A stretch of DNA of 64,000 nt, from positions 20,060 to 84,059 of the forward strand of contig NW_025936440.1 in the NCBI RefSeq assembly GCF_000764305.2. Reading direction: 5' to 3'. Every line of letters starts with the position of its first letter. The stretch's first letter is position 1. The notes under the pieces were generated by a model that saw only the letters and a program-made list of their open reading frames with translations, was not told where the DNA came from and did no database searches. The DNA is from Hyalella azteca. Lineage: Eukaryota > Arthropoda > Malacostraca > Amphipoda > Hyalellidae. The position numbers were made by a program, and so were the translations under genes. Shown here in pieces: positions 11,470 to 23,400 of the stretch.

Positions 11470-12040
11470 CATATTGAAATGCTTAATTAATTATAATTTA
11501 TCAAAACAATTATGGCCGAGACAACAACATCCAGGGCGGTAATGTCAGAGGCAATTGTAACAAGCAGAGTTTATTAATATATTTCCAGAGAGGGAAATGT
11601 TCTTTATAAAAAATATAGAGTATTTCCAGATGGTCAATAAAATAGAGCGCAGTTAACACGGTTCGACTAGAGAAAATTTTCCTATAGAGCACAAGCAAAA
11701 CTTTTACTAGAGCAAAAAAATTGTCCTACAGTGAAAAAATCCTGGGAAAAAAACTTTTTCCCTGAGCAAAAAAATTTCATAGAGAAAAAATCCTAGAGCA
11801 TTTATTATTATGGTACAAAAATTGACATGTCAGTTGACATCTGTTGACAAAATTTGACATCTGTCAGTTGACATCTGTATATTGTTGGACCAGTTTACCA
11901 GTTTCACGTATCACATGACTTCACCTGCGTTACACCGTAATGCGTCCTCTGTGGCCTGTGGCCTCAAGTTAAAAAACTATTAAACATGCGCTTGTAACCT
12001 CCTGACATCATCTCTGACGTCACCGTCAGCTGGGTACCTC
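11470..12040 (+). repeat. LCR right-end block with CTAGAG tract
   Basis: Same block as 1-570, with a shorter CTAGAG tract. It leads into a single 31-bp minisatellite unit at about 12014-12045. Confidence 0.8.
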
Positions 12041-15000
12041 ACGTCCAACGATGACGACGATGAATGTTAATAAATGAATAAAAATGAATGAGGGGCTTGC
12101 ATAGTGAAGAATAACAGCCTCGAGAATATTCTTCAAATTTAGACTTTCCGTTATTAGTTTTGTTAATGTTCGGGCCACATCGGTGTGATTAACTTTTGGA
12201 ACAATTCAGTAAAGTGTAATAATTTTCATAAATTCCATAAACAAGGAACCCTGGAGACCATCGTAAAATATAATTTACTCTGAATTATGTAAAAATTATT
12301 CAAAATAAACGAAAACATTAGAGCCATAGTTAGTTGTCGAATGAAACATCAGTAGTTTAAATACATACTAACAATAAAAATATACATATTTAATGTTAGA
12401 GACGATAAGTATTCAAAGTTCAGAGTGGGAAAATTTTTTGTGCATTATCGACACGTATCTACATCAGTCATACTTAAAACCACGCCTTGTTATCAGTATC
12501 CATGTACCTATGTCGACTCCCACATCTTTCCGGTGTAATGAAAAAAACAATTTAATGTAAATATTTTTAGTGCCCGAAAGGCCTATAAAGGAGAAGTTTG
12601 GAAGAATGTATAATGTATGTGTGCTTCTCTACCGGAGGCAGCTCAGCGAAGTGCATTTCTTTGCCAGCAAATTGTTAATTCGTTGCAATATGCGCCTATG
12701 CGACATCCTCTTGAGAAGAATAGGGGAGTAAAGGCAGGTAAATGAGAGTTTCATGTGAAGTTTGAATAGATCTTCCGTCAATTATATATATTAATTAATT
12801 TATAATTTCATTCCTATAAATGAAATTATCAAATAGAAGTTATTCGGCAACGCCAGGCTAACCTGCTATATTATAGTTAGTAAAAAGATGCATTCTCTTG
12901 CCACCGATCGAACTCGTATATAATAAATACTGAGAATGGAGAAAAGAGGAGTGAATGGAGTTCTATGAGTTATTATAAAGAGGTTCCTTGATTTAAATTT
13001 TTGCTATTTTATCCAAACAATGGGGTTTTCTAAGTAAAGATATATAATCAATCCCAAGCAACGTCTGAACTTGATGCGAAAATGCCTGTCAAACTATGCC
13101 AATATCAATCAAAATATAGTTATAATATATTTGTTTTCCATAATAATAATAGTTTGGTGTAATAATATAATACCAAAATGTCAATAAAACTCTTATGAAA
13201 ATGCCTGCCGAACTATACCAAAATATGTGCGAGCGGTGCCACTAAGAATTTAATAGACAGGAAGAGACTATAAAGCGCTACGAGCTTAAATGTTTTGGTT
13301 GAAGGTCTTTCCAAAGCTTCATTAAAAAAGCTACTTTGTACGTGATGAAGTTCAAGTCGTTTCTTTGCGTTTTTGGACGTTCACCAGCGCGTGCGTGCCA
13401 TTACAACATAAACCAATTTTCCTGCCTTCTTTTGTCACATTTTAGGTGCAGCGTATTCTTATAGGTGCGGTTCTTATAGGTCTTATCTAATAGGTTCTTA
13501 TATATTCGTTTTAGGCGCGTATTCTTATATTACATATTAAACTGGTCCAATAATGTACAGATGTCAACTGATGGTAATTATATTGCAGTCGTGCGTAGCG
13601 CAACCTAATAGCCCGGTTCCAAAATTCTGCAGCCGCGTCTAAAATTATTTACATGCTTATGGTGAACAAAACATTAAGTAAATTGTGAATTTAAGCTCAT
13701 ATAAATCAAATTTACTAATCATTCTCCCTATAGAACGTAATCTCGGTTCTTATTTAGAATAAACACCCTAGACATTACCTAGTAAATGTACAAGAATTCA
13801 GTTTTAATCTTTGAATTAAAAATACGAACCTATTAGGTTTATTACAACATTTTTTAAGAATTACAATTCAATATAACAATTCAATTTTTATTTTATTAAC
13901 AAATATATATTAAGGTGCTAATGCTAATCACACTCCGAAGTCTCTTACATGTATCAATGTTACTGAACACGTGAAGTAAAAACTCTTAAAATGTGCCTGA
14001 CATACATAAGTAATCTGAATGACCGATATCGTTGGACTTTATATGACGGAAAAACGGACTCGGAATTTTTTATGCGTGATGAGGCTTATGTATTAGTTTA
14101 TGAGGAACCTAATGGCTTCAAGAAGCATTTGTGTAGCTGTCATTTAATCCCGACTGCCTCCTCCCAACCGTAAAACATGGCGGCAGATCTGTGATGATCG
14201 GGAGAATGATTACAATCTGAGAAGTGAATGCCAGTGAAATAAGAGCACGATGGCACGAATGACTTTCAAGGGCACGACATTCGAGGGCACGACCTACGAG
14301 GGCGCGTCATTCTAGGGCACAACATTTGAGGGCACGACATCCGAGGGCACGACATTCGAGGGCACTACATTCGAGGGCATGACATTCAAGGGCACGACCT
14401 TCGAGGGCACGACATTCAAGGGCACGACATTCGAGAGCACGACATTCGAGGGCACGACATTCGAGAGCGCGACTTTCGAGGGCTAGATATTCGAGGGCAC
14501 GACATATCCAATTAGTTTGAAATAGGAAGTCATTTAATTAATTTAAAAATTGCCCACACCCTTGGCTTCTAGAATTTATTTCACGTAAATTAAGGAGCAT
14601 AAATAAAGTGGCTGTTGAAATAAGGACTAGCAACTTGTCGTCCCAGAATCTCCATCACTTGATAGGTTATATATTTTTCGAGGCGTATAAAATGCCAGAA
14701 GATCAATATAAAATTTTTATACTCACATATATGACATAAGTAAAACAAGTGCATGGGAACGAAATTTTAATGAAATTTACTCGTCTTTCCTCCGAATGAA
14801 TGATTACCACAAAATAGGCAAGTTTGCCCTAATAAATTGAAAAAGAAAACCTTGAGTGCCTGAAACTAACTTAAAAAGCAACCCGTACGTGAGGCTGCTA
14901 AACATTTTCTAAATGTCAGTTTTCGTGCACCGGTGTTACTACATGTTTTATTTTATACCGCGATACGAATTTAAAACTGGTCGATATTTAAATTCTGAAC

Positions 15001-15099
15001 CTGAAGGACGGTTAGTAGATCCTGCTTGAGTTCTGAATGAGCCAACTCTGGACAGTTTATGTAACCGTACAGCATAAGGCCCCATCATCTTGTACATAC
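12041..15099 (+). repeat. LCR unit
   Basis: Start block, hairpin GCCC-GAAA-GGCC (12572-12583, one mispair), core (about 12645-12760), duplicated GAAAATGCCTGCC segments, block A (about 13205-13435), TTATAGGT repeats, then the right part. Block A carries a 6-A run that breaks the 75-codon frame. A 60-residue frame at 13991-14173 lies in a segment repeated at 35760-35880, 42350-42560 and 46970-47160 with frame breaks, so it is probably not a gene. Confidence 0.84.
14259..14512 (+). repeat. 15-bp minisatellite, about 17 units
   Basis: Tandem GAGGGCACGACATTC units with scattered point changes (for example CACTACATTC). The same array lies at 35646-35712 and 46862-46932 (inverted), 42597-42714 and 43690-43828. 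The unit is divisible by three and has no stop in most frames, so it produces artificial repetitive ORFs. Confidence 0.92.
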
Positions 15100-15350
15100 A
15101 TACAGCGGTATCAGCGTTTATTACGCCGTAGGCCTGTCGACGATTCTTAACATGACAGAACGTTCACAGCTTATTGCGGTTTTGAACTCAAAACTTACTG
15201 CTCCAATTTCGCTTTGCTTAACCGCCCGGCCTCCTCGCCAATTCTGACCAGAAACTGATGCAGGTAGCTGGGATCAAACCCGCACCTCTCTGCTCCAATC
15301 CTGGTACTCTAATCTGTAACCACTGGACCACCCAGTAGGTTACTACTGGA
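15100..15350 (-). mobile_element. tRNA-derived SINE (copy 2)
   Basis: Near-complete. On the minus strand the head has a box A-like GGTGGTCCAGTGG and a box B-like GGTTTGATCCCAGC. The core is GTTTCTGGTCAGAAT, and the 3' tail contains TTAAGAATCGTCGACAGGCC and ends in TATGTATGTAC. It sits at the LCR site shared with copies 3, 4 and 6. Confidence 0.85.
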
Positions 15351-16391
15351 CCACCCATTTATTAATTATAATTAATAGGAATAATAGCGACATGTGTGGT
15401 GGCTCATAATTGCGGTGACATGGACAACGTTACCATAAACTATCATCGTAATGCGTCCTCTGTGGCCTGTGGCCTCAAATTAAAGAACTATTAAACGTGC
15501 GCTTGTAACCTCCTGACATCATCTCTGACGTCACCGTCAGCTGGGTACCGCACGTCTGACGTCGACGATGAATGACAAATAAATGAATTGAATGAGAGAC
15601 TTGCGCTGTGAAGAATAACAGCCTCGAGAACATTCTTAAAATTTAGACTTTCCGTTATTAGTTTTGTTAAGGTTTGGGCCACATTGGTGAGATTAAAATT
15701 AAGGAACTATTCAGTAGAGTGAAGCAATTTTTATAAATTACATAAATAAGGAAGACAGTCCATCGTAATATACAATATACTGTGAATTATTTAAAAATTA
15801 TTCAAAATAAACGAAAGTTTGAAAGCCAAAATTAGTTTTGGAATGTAACATCAGTAGTTACAGTTAATGTCAACAATAAAAAGAGATATTATTGATGTTA
15901 AAGACGAAATGTGTTCAAGTGGGACTATTTTCGGTGCAACACCGACTCGTATCTACATAAGTCATACCTAAAGTTGCGTACGTCTTCAGTATCCATGGTA
16001 CGGTGTGAGCGCACTTGAATATCGAGTATGACATTTGTATTCTTTTACCTTTAGTATTTTTGAAGGCTGAAAAGCCTATAGAAATTGAGCAAAAATGTCT
16101 ATAGATTGAACTAGTTGCATGTGCTATTGTGCCGGTCGAAGCTCAGCCAACTGCTTTTCATTGCCAGCAAATTATTGATTCGTTCAAATCTGCGCGTATG
16201 CGACAACCTCTTGAGAAGAATAGAGAAGTAGAGGCAGGTAACTTCCTGGAATTTATGAAATTTGTTTCACTTTCCTGAATAGTTTTCTAATGTTAATCAC
16301 ACCGATGGAGCCCTAACCTCAACAAAACTAATAACGGAAAGTCTAAATTTGAAAAATGCTTTCGAGGCTGTTATTCTTCACAGTGCAAGCC
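15351..16391 (+). repeat. LCR start block and core, then an inverted start block
   Basis: A single minisatellite unit at about 15527, then the start block, a GGCT-GAAA-AGCC hairpin at 16065-16076 and the core at 16135-16245. From about 16250 the sequence turns back into the reversed start block (GTTAATCACACCG..., AACAAAACTAATAACGGAAAG). Confidence 0.82.
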
Positions 16392-17400
16392 TCTCATCAT
16401 TCTTAAAAATAGCGTCTCACAAGGAAATATCTTTTGTGTGGCGCGATAACACGCCTTCTTCGTCCAAAAAAGAGCCCTTCAGCGCTCACAGGAGGGGCGG
16501 CGTCGGAGCCACGCCATCATGCGTGACATGAACAAGAACAGTAAGATTACAGTATGAGAAGACACGGTTGCAACGACAGAGTGATGATGTTGAAGTCGAC
16601 CATTGAAAAAGACTTAGGAGTTAATGTCGACAGTGAGTTGAAGTATTCTAAGTATATTGAAGCTCAAGTTAATAAAGCCAATAAACGACTTGGACTGATC
16701 AGACGTTCTTACGAGTACATAGATGCTGAAGCAATGAAGCAGTTGTTTGTCGCTGTCGTGCGTCCGAACCTAGAGTTTGGAAACGTCGTGTGGTCACCAA
16801 AATTAGAACAGGACAAAAATTTAGTCGGCAGTGTTCAAAGACGTGCAACAAGGATAATTCTGGGATTAAAAGGCAAGCCTTATGAAGAAAGATTGAAAAT
16901 TATGAAGCTTCCAAGCTTCCGTTGTCGACGTCTGCGTGGTGACCTCATTGATGTATACAAGTATTCTCATGGTTTATCCAATCTCCCAGAAGGATTACTA
17001 GAATTTGAAACAAATACCAACATCAGGTGCCACGGCTATAAACTAAAAAAACTGCGTTGCAACTCATCCACGCGACAACATTTCTTCTCGCTTCGTGTCA
17101 CCGACATGTGGAACAGCCTCCCTGACAGCATCGTTGGCGCTCCAAGTATGAACGCCTTCAAGAACAGACTAGATAAAGCTATGCAGGAGCATATGTTCAG
17201 TCTTAAAATGCCTAGCACCTTACGAACCTTGCAATAAGTCCACCAGCTATCTCAATCAATTCGTCAGTTATGGAAAGCTCGGGTTCAAAAGGCCGGATCC
17301 CTTGTGAATCAAGTCACGAAAAGCCTAAGAATCGGCAACAGGCCATGTGCCTATTTGTTCAGTGCCGGCACTTCTATTCTATTCTTCTATTCTATTAAAT
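16392..17400 (+). pseudogene. CR1/L2-like LINE, C-terminal RT region and 3' end
   Basis: The longest intact stretch of this family, an open frame of 227 codons at 16554-17237. It reads MRRHGCNDRVMM, DLGVNVDSELKYSKYIEAQ, LIRRSYEYIDAE, VVRPNLEFGNVVWSPKLE, RRATRIILGLKG, RLRGDLIDVYKY and DMWNSLPDSIVGAPSMNAFKNRLD. This matches the region downstream of the RT catalytic core in CR1/L2-like elements. No endonuclease or YxDD box is present, so it is 5'-truncated. The 165-bp block precedes it (16392-16553). The 3' UTR contains AAGAATCGGCAACAGGCC and ends in TTCTA-type tandem repeats (about 17371-17399). Confidence 0.87.
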
Positions 17401-18370
17401 TCTTAGTGGCACCGCACGCACATATTTTGGTATAGTTCGGCAGGTATTTTCATATGAGTTTGATTGACATTTTAGTATTATATTATTACACCAAACTATT
17501 ATTATCATACTAAACAAATTTCTTATAACTATATTTTGATTGATATTGGAATAGTTTGGAAAGCATTTTCCTACGAGTTCAGACGTTGCTTGGGATCGAT
17601 TAAATATCTTTAATTAGATAACCCCGCTGTTGGACAAAATTTCAAAAATGTAAATAAAAAACTCTTTATATCAACTCATAGAACTCCTTTTTCCATCCTC
17701 AGTATTTGCTATATACATTATACGAGTTCGATCGGTGGCAGGAGAATTCGTTTTATTACAAACTATAATATGGCAGGTTAGCCTGGCGTTGCCGAATGAC
17801 TTCTAGTTGATAACTCCATTTATAGGAATGAAATTATAAAATGTTTATTGAAGGAATACCATTTCAAACTTACACATGGAACTGTCATTTACCTGCCTTT
17901 ACTCCTCTATTCTTCTCAAGAGTTTGCCGCATACGCGCAAATTTCAACGAATTAACAATTTGTTAGCAATGAAAAGCAGTTGACTGAGCTGCGTCACAAA
18001 CAGTAGCACACGCAAGTAATTCAATCTTTCAACACTCTCGCTCAAGTTCCACGGGCCTTTCGGCCTCCAAAATTATTTTCAACTTTATTCATTGCAGGAG
18101 CAGCGGCCACTTCCAGATTGAGTGCGCCGACATAGGTCCATGTATACTGATGACGTGGCGTAATTAAAGGTATGATTAATGTAGACACGAGTCGATGTTG
18201 CACAGAAAATTTCTCCACTTTGAACTTTGAACACATTTCGTCTTTAATATAAAATATATATGTTTTTATTGTTGGCATGTATTTCAACTACTGATGTTTC
18301 ATCCGAAAACTAATTATAGCTCTCAAGTCTTCGTTTATTTTGAATTATTTTTACATACTTCAGAGTAAAC
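17401..18370 (-). repeat. LCR, inverted, block A edge to start block
   Basis: Inverted block A edge, duplicated GAAAATGCC segments, core (about 17870-18000), hairpin read on the minus strand as GGCC-GAAA-GGCC (18054-18065), then the start block. Confidence 0.83.
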
Positions 18371-18773
18371 TATATTTTGCGAGGGTCTGAAGAAGAGGGT
18401 TGGTTTTCTCTACTACTTTTTCAAATTTCACAGCAGCCATCCCTCTTCCTTAAAGTTATTTGAGCACGTATCGTGGGGGGTTGGAGTAAAGACTGTGAAG
18501 CTCAGATAGTTTATTGGAGTTGAAGAACTAAGACGCCGACCAACACCTGTCCGTGTTGCAAGGTTGTTAGAATAAACATGACATGAACGCAATGGAATAA
18601 CGAGATCAAAAGAATTAAGGAAATACACTTGGTGATATAGTTATGACAGTTACACTGAAATATTTTATTGCATTATAAGAATTGAATTCTAGTGAAAAAC
18701 TTTTACCCTTTAGCAGATTTATTTTACCCCTTAGCAGATTTATTTTACCCCTTAGCAGATTTATTTTATTGGA
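18371..18773. other. Low-copy sequence with a 24-bp tandem
   Basis: It is not recognised elsewhere in the window. About 18703-18772 holds three copies of a TTTACCCCTTAGCAGATTTA-type unit. No supported gene is seen. Confidence 0.55.
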
Positions 18774-19013
18774 GGCGGCCATGTAAGTTGCGTAGGAGTT
18801 TCATGCACGTTGCGCCTATGATAGAGGCGCTGCCGCGCGCGGTCAGTCTATGAAACGCGCCGCGGCCGCGTGCCGTTTAAGAGCGAACTGTCGCGCATAA
18901 AAAAATGGACATTTCGCCGCTGATGCGGAGATGTTACTCGGGCGCCCCAACCGAGCGTCTCTACCTTAATCTACCCAAACACGCCGGCGATACGCCTTGG
19001 ATTTTTAACTGGG
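18774..19013. other. GC-rich island bounded by GGCGGCC and TTTTTAACTGGGT
   Basis: About 240 bp with CGCGCGCGG, CGCGGCCGCG and similar words. It has the same boundary words as 3986-4187. It lies upstream of a Penelope relic and has no ORF of note. Confidence 0.4.
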
Positions 19014-19222
19014 TAGGACGATATTTGTAGGAGGAGATAGATTTTCTATAGTACCCTTTTTTGTCCGTTTTCTATAAATATCACGTTTTCTATCAATTTT
19101 TTCGAAAAATTCATAGGAGCAAAATGTTCTTATTTTTACATTTTACGTATGTATTTGAAGTTTCATGATGATCGGATAATAACTGTAGAAGTTTTTCCGG
19201 AGGGTAGTCCTTAAGCCGACGT

Positions 19223-19447
19223 CTCACGTGCCACCTTCAGTCTGGTGGACCAAAGAACCACCTGATGGAAGCCCACAACGAGACCATCACTCGTACGGTG
19301 CTGGAAGAATGCACCAGCGTCGTCATGAGATGCCCCAACGCCAACCGACTCATGATAGCTGAGGCCCTCATCATTAAGGATAGGACCCCAGCCCTCAACC
19401 TTCAAGCTACTGGATTTGTCAGAACCTTGAGACTGTTTTCGGTGTAA
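19223..19447 (+). pseudogene. Penelope-like element relic, GIY-YIG endonuclease C-terminus
   Basis: One frame reads LTCHLQSGGPKNHLMEAHNE, TITRTVLEECTSVVMRCPNA, NRLMIAEALIIKDRTPALNL and then QATGFVRTLRLFSV before a TAA. In Penelope-like elements the GIY-YIG nuclease at the C-terminus has this layout: HxxxxHN, ARCPN-like, LRIxEALxIKxxxPxLN. The upstream RT and the GIY-YIG N-terminal strands are missing, so it is a 5'-truncated fragment. It differs clearly from the element at 57094-59448. Confidence 0.75.
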
Positions 19448-20237
19448 TTTTTGGTGTTTTGATTTTCCATCTTAATATTTTAGTGACTAGGCATTATTTC
19501 TAACCAATTCTGTTTTTTGAGTAGTATCCTATTTACATGATTTTGTACCTATATGTCGACCCAAATTTCGTCAGTCAATGCGCCTTTTAACTTGATGTCC
19601 ATCGGTAGCCAGATTTTCGATTTGCCAGTTCAAACTAAACATATTGTTCGATATATCAAAAAAACTAATAAGAAAATTTCGAATAAAACAAATTCTCTGG
19701 TTTTCAATGAAACCTGTTTGAAAGAAGGAACTCTGTCAACCTATAGAAATTTCTATTATGTACAAGAATATAAATAAAAAATAAGTATAGAGCGAGTTAA
19801 AGTTACCCTAAAAATAAGATTAAATTAATCTTTGCGACGTATTTCCACAGTCGATCATTTTTAAATCGTACCAATATAAGCACTTTGAATCGAACTCTTG
19901 CAGGGTCTATAAAATTTATCGATTATAGTGATTTTTTATTTATAATACTGACGAATTGCATTGGAAGTTCAGGACTGTGAAGTTTTCCATGCACTACCGG
20001 CATGCATCTCAGGCAAACACGGCATCCTTTCATTATTTAATAGTTCCATAGGTCCATTATAATCTTATTAAAGTATTGCGCAGCTGTGACGCAATCGTGG
20101 ATGCCTGGGTTGCCCGAAGGCAGCGTGTTTTGTTGGTGACGCGTTCGTGCTGCGAGTGTAACGCAGGTGAAGTCATGTGGAATGGACTGGCTTGTCTAAA
20201 TGTCCTTGAGACGGTCACACTGTACGCGGCAAAACTT
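19448..20237 (+). repeat. Low-copy sequence, then LCR-associated block
   Basis: 19448-19740 is not recognised. From about 19745 it matches the block repeated at 22150-22620 and, inverted, at 35393-35640 and 46460-46790 (TAAGTATAGAGCGAGT, GCATGCATCT, CCCGAAGGCAGCGTGTTTTG words). A 74-residue frame at 19553-19777 straddles the boundary and is not supported. Confidence 0.65.
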
Positions 20238-20238
20238 N
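20238..20238. other. Single n: assembly join
   Basis: One n joins AAAACTT (a block that elsewhere continues for another 60 bp, see 35400-35450) to TGTGAAGAATAAC (the LCR start block). Adjacency across it should not be trusted. Confidence 0.9.
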
Positions 20239-21056
20239 TGTGAAGAATAACAGCCTCGAGAACATTCTTAAAATTTAGACTTTCCGTTATTAGTTTTGTT
20301 AAGGTTTGGGCCACATTGGTGAGATTAAAATTAAGGAACTATTCAGTAGAGTGAAGCAATTTTTATAAATTACATAATTAAGGAAGACAGTCCATCGTAA
20401 TATACAATGTACTGTGAATTATTTAAAAATTATTCAAAATAAACGAAAGTTTGAAAGCCAAAATTAGTTTTGGAATGTAACATCAGTAGTTACAGTTAAT
20501 GTCAACAATAAAATGAGATATTATTGATGTTAACGACGAAATGTGTTCAAGTGGGACTATTTTCGGTGCAACACCGACTCGTATCTACATAAGTCATACC
20601 TAAAGTTGCGTACGTCTTCAGTATCCATGGTACGGTGTGAGCGCACTTGAATATCGAGTATGACATTTGTATTCTTTTACCTTTAGTATTTTTGAAGGCT
20701 GAAAAGCCTATAGAAATTGAGCAAAAATGTTTATAGATTGAACTAGTTGCATGTGCTATTGTGTCGGTCGAAGCTCAGCCAACTGCTTTTCAATGCCAGC
20801 AAATTGTTAATTCGTTGAAATCTGCGCGTATGCGACAACCTCTTGAGAAGAATAGAGGAGTAGAGGCAGGTAACTTCCTGCAATTTATGAAATTTGTTTC
20901 ACTTTCCTGAATAGTTTCCTAATGTTAATCACACTGATGGAGCCCTAACCTTAACAAAACTAATAACGGAAAGTCTAAATTTGAAAAAGAGGCTGTTTGA
21001 AAAGAGGCTGAAAAAGAGGCTGTTCTCGAGGCTGTTATTCTTCACAGTGCAAGCCT
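20239..21056 (+). repeat. LCR start block, hairpin, core, then inverted start block
   Basis: Closely resembles 15600-16391: hairpin GGCT-GAAA-AGCC at 20697-20708 and core at about 20770-20880. A small tandem of AAAAGAGGCTG words at about 20985-21030 is particular to this copy. Confidence 0.83.
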
Positions 21057-21712
21057 GTCATCATTCTTAAAAATAGCGTCTCACAAGGAAATATCTTTTG
21101 TGTGGCGCGATAACACGCCTTCTTCGTCCAAAAAAGAGCCCTTCAGCGTTCACAGGAGGGGCGGCGTCGGAGCCACGCCATCATGCGTGACATGAACAAG
21201 AACAGCAAGATTACAGTGTGAGAAGACACGGTTGCAACGACAGAGTGATGATGTTGAAGTCGACAATTGAAAAAGACTTAGGAGTTAATGTCGACAATGA
21301 GTTGAAATATTCTAAGCATATTGAAGCTCAAGTTAATAAAGTCAATCTACGACTTGGACTGATCAGACGCTCTTACGCGTACATCGATGCTGAAGCGATG
21401 AAGCAGTTGTTTGCCGCTGTCGTGCGTCCGAACCTAGAGTTTGGAAACGCCGTGTGGTCACCAAAATTAGAAAGGGACAAAAATTTAGTCGACAGTGTTC
21501 AAAAAAGTGCAACAAGGATAATTCCGGGATTAAAATGCAAGCCTTATGAAGAAAGATTAATTGGTATGAAGCTTCCATGCCTCAGTTATCGACGTCTGCG
21601 TGGGGACCTCATTGAAGCATATAAGTATACTCATGGTTTATTCAAGGTCCCAGAAGGATTACTAGAATTTGAAACAAGAACCAACACCAGGGGCCACGGC
21701 TATAAACTAAAA
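21057..21712 (+). pseudogene. CR1/L2-like LINE C-terminal RT region, truncated
   Basis: The 165-bp block (21057-21217) is followed by an open frame from 21218 that is highly similar to 16554-17237 (MRRHGCNDRVMMLKS, LIRRSYAYIDAE, VVRPNLEFGNAVWSPKLE, LRGDLIEAYKY, TRGHGYKLKK). It stops abruptly at an A-run near 21712, where a Penelope tail begins. The distal DMWNSLP segment and 3' UTR are missing. Confidence 0.85.
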
Positions 21713-22140
21713 AAAAGGATTACTAGAAGAACATGCTTGCGCATCCCCCTTATTCAGCCGTACGTATTCATGCCGAGCAGTGCAACGTCCCGGTGTCCAA
21801 TAGTGATTTTAGAGTTTTAGCCTCCACAACCGGTGTTTCTGACCTACGAATTTTAGAATCATTATATATTTTCAAACAGAAACCCAGTTTAAATGCTGCA
21901 TTCAGTTCCTATCCTCTACAAATTGTAAATAGATAGTTCCTTCTCTACATGTTATCTCATTTTTATCTCTGTTATCTTCGATTTTAGTTCTATTGTCCTC
22001 AAGTTTAGGTGAATTGTTTGAATGTGAATTTTAGGCTACTAATTGTTTGTACCTGTGTTCTAGGTTTTGAACTGACGATGGAGCTGGACTCCGAAACGTT
22101 TTCGCTTATAAGAAATGGTGATCTTTTTGGCTATTTTCTT
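21713..22140 (+). pseudogene. Penelope-like element relic: GIY-YIG C-terminus and 3' UTR
   Basis: The frame at 21733-21936 reads HPPYSAVRIHAEQCNVPVSN, then DFRVLASTTGVSDLRILESL and YIFKQKPSLNAA before a stop. This matches the last part of a Penelope-like GIY-YIG domain (LRILESLYIxKxxPxLN). The 3' UTR follows and includes a hammerhead-like motif at 22069-22103. It is fused directly to the preceding CR1-like fragment, and no RT remains. Confidence 0.72.
22069..22103 (+). ncRNA. Hammerhead-ribozyme-like motif in a Penelope 3' UTR
   Basis: Core CTGACGA at 22072-22078, stem II GGAG/CTCC (22080-22083/22089-22092) with a 5-nt loop, and GAAA at 22093-22096. A minimal ACGT follows and then TTC (22101-22103), which pairs with GAA (22069-22071) as helix I. 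Hammerheads with very short stem III are known from Penelope-like elements. The U between CTGACGA and stem II is unpaired, so activity is uncertain. Confidence 0.5.
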
Positions 22141-23400
22141 TGCTTTTAAATTCCTTGTACACGAAATTTGTAGTATGCACAAGAATTTGAATGAAAAAAA
22201 TATGTATAGAGCGAGTCAAAGTTACCGTAGAAAATAAGATTAAATTAAATCTTTGCGACGTTCTTGCACGGTCGATTATATGAAATCGTACAAACAATTA
22301 TTTACAAGCGCTTTGAATCAAAAATCTGCAGAGTCTATAAAAGTTATCGATTAAAGTGATTTTTTATTTATAATACTGAAGAATTGCATTGGAAGTTCAG
22401 GACTGCGAAGTTTTCCATGCACTACCGGCATGCATCTTCGGCAATCATAGCATCCTTTCATTGTTTGATAGTTCCATAGGTCCATTATAAACTTATTAAA
22501 GTATTGTGCAGCTGTGACGCTATCGTGGATGCCTGGGTTGCCCGAAGGCAGCGTGTTTTGTTGGTGACGCGTTCGTGCTGCGAGTGTAACGCAGGTGAAG
22601 TCATGTGATACATGAAACTGGTAAACTGGTCCAATAATGTACAGATGTCAACTGATGGAATTTTGGAACATAATAATAAATGCTCTAGGATTTTTTCTCT
22701 GTGAAAATTTTTCTGCCCCAGGAAAATTTTTTTTTGCTCTAGGATTCTTTGTTTTCTCTAGGAGAAGATTTTTCCTAGGATTTTTTTTGCTGTAAGACAA
22801 TTTTTTTGCTCTAGTAAAAGTTTTGTTTTTGCTCTAGGAAAATTTTCTCTAGCCGAACCGTGTTAAGTGCGTTCCATTTTATTGACCATCTGGAAATACT
22901 CTACATTTTTTATAAAGAACATTTCCCTCTCTAGAAATATATTAATAAACTCTGCTTGTTACAATTGCCTCTGACATTACCGCCCTGGATGTTGTTATCT
23001 CGGTCTTAATTGTTTTGATAAATTATAATTAATTAAGCATTTCAATATAATTAATTTCATCATTTTTACCGCCAGTCTCAAGTCGGTGGCTTGAATTTGT
23101 CAATTTAAAGACTTTCAACTGCTGGTTTTTAATGTTGATTAAAAAACCTGATTAAGTAAGTGTGTTTAAATGCATATTTGGTTTAAATTAATAAAATATT
23201 CTGCTTAATTAAACCGATTGTGTTTTTTGTATTTTTCGTTTTCCATGTCCATTGAAGATGCTTCAGGATAATTTTTATCCATTCTAATAGGATTGCTTAT
23301 AATTGTAGGCTATATTGTATAATATAGTCTATAATCTATATTGACTAATTGTACAGTGGTATCAAGTTGTCACTATTCATCGGTTTCATTGATTTTTTCC
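22141..23400 (-). repeat. LCR-associated blocks, mixed orientation
   Basis: 22150-22620 matches the block at 19745-20237. 22620-23060 is the CTAGAG block, inverted. 23060-23400 is the palindromic and AT-rich block. Here the CR1-like fragment and the hAT MITE found at 54575-55026 are both absent: TACAGTGG occurs once at 23352-23359. Confidence 0.75.

Noticed and set aside
13991..14173. 60-residue ORF MCLTYISNLNDRYRW...
   Set aside because: The same segment at 42350-42500 and 35820-35960 has frame breaks, so no conserved product.
17036..17218. 60-residue minus ORF
   Set aside because: Antisense shadow of the CR1-like coding fragment.
19553..19777. 74-residue ORF
   Set aside because: Crosses the boundary between low-copy and LCR-associated sequence. 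No homology seen.
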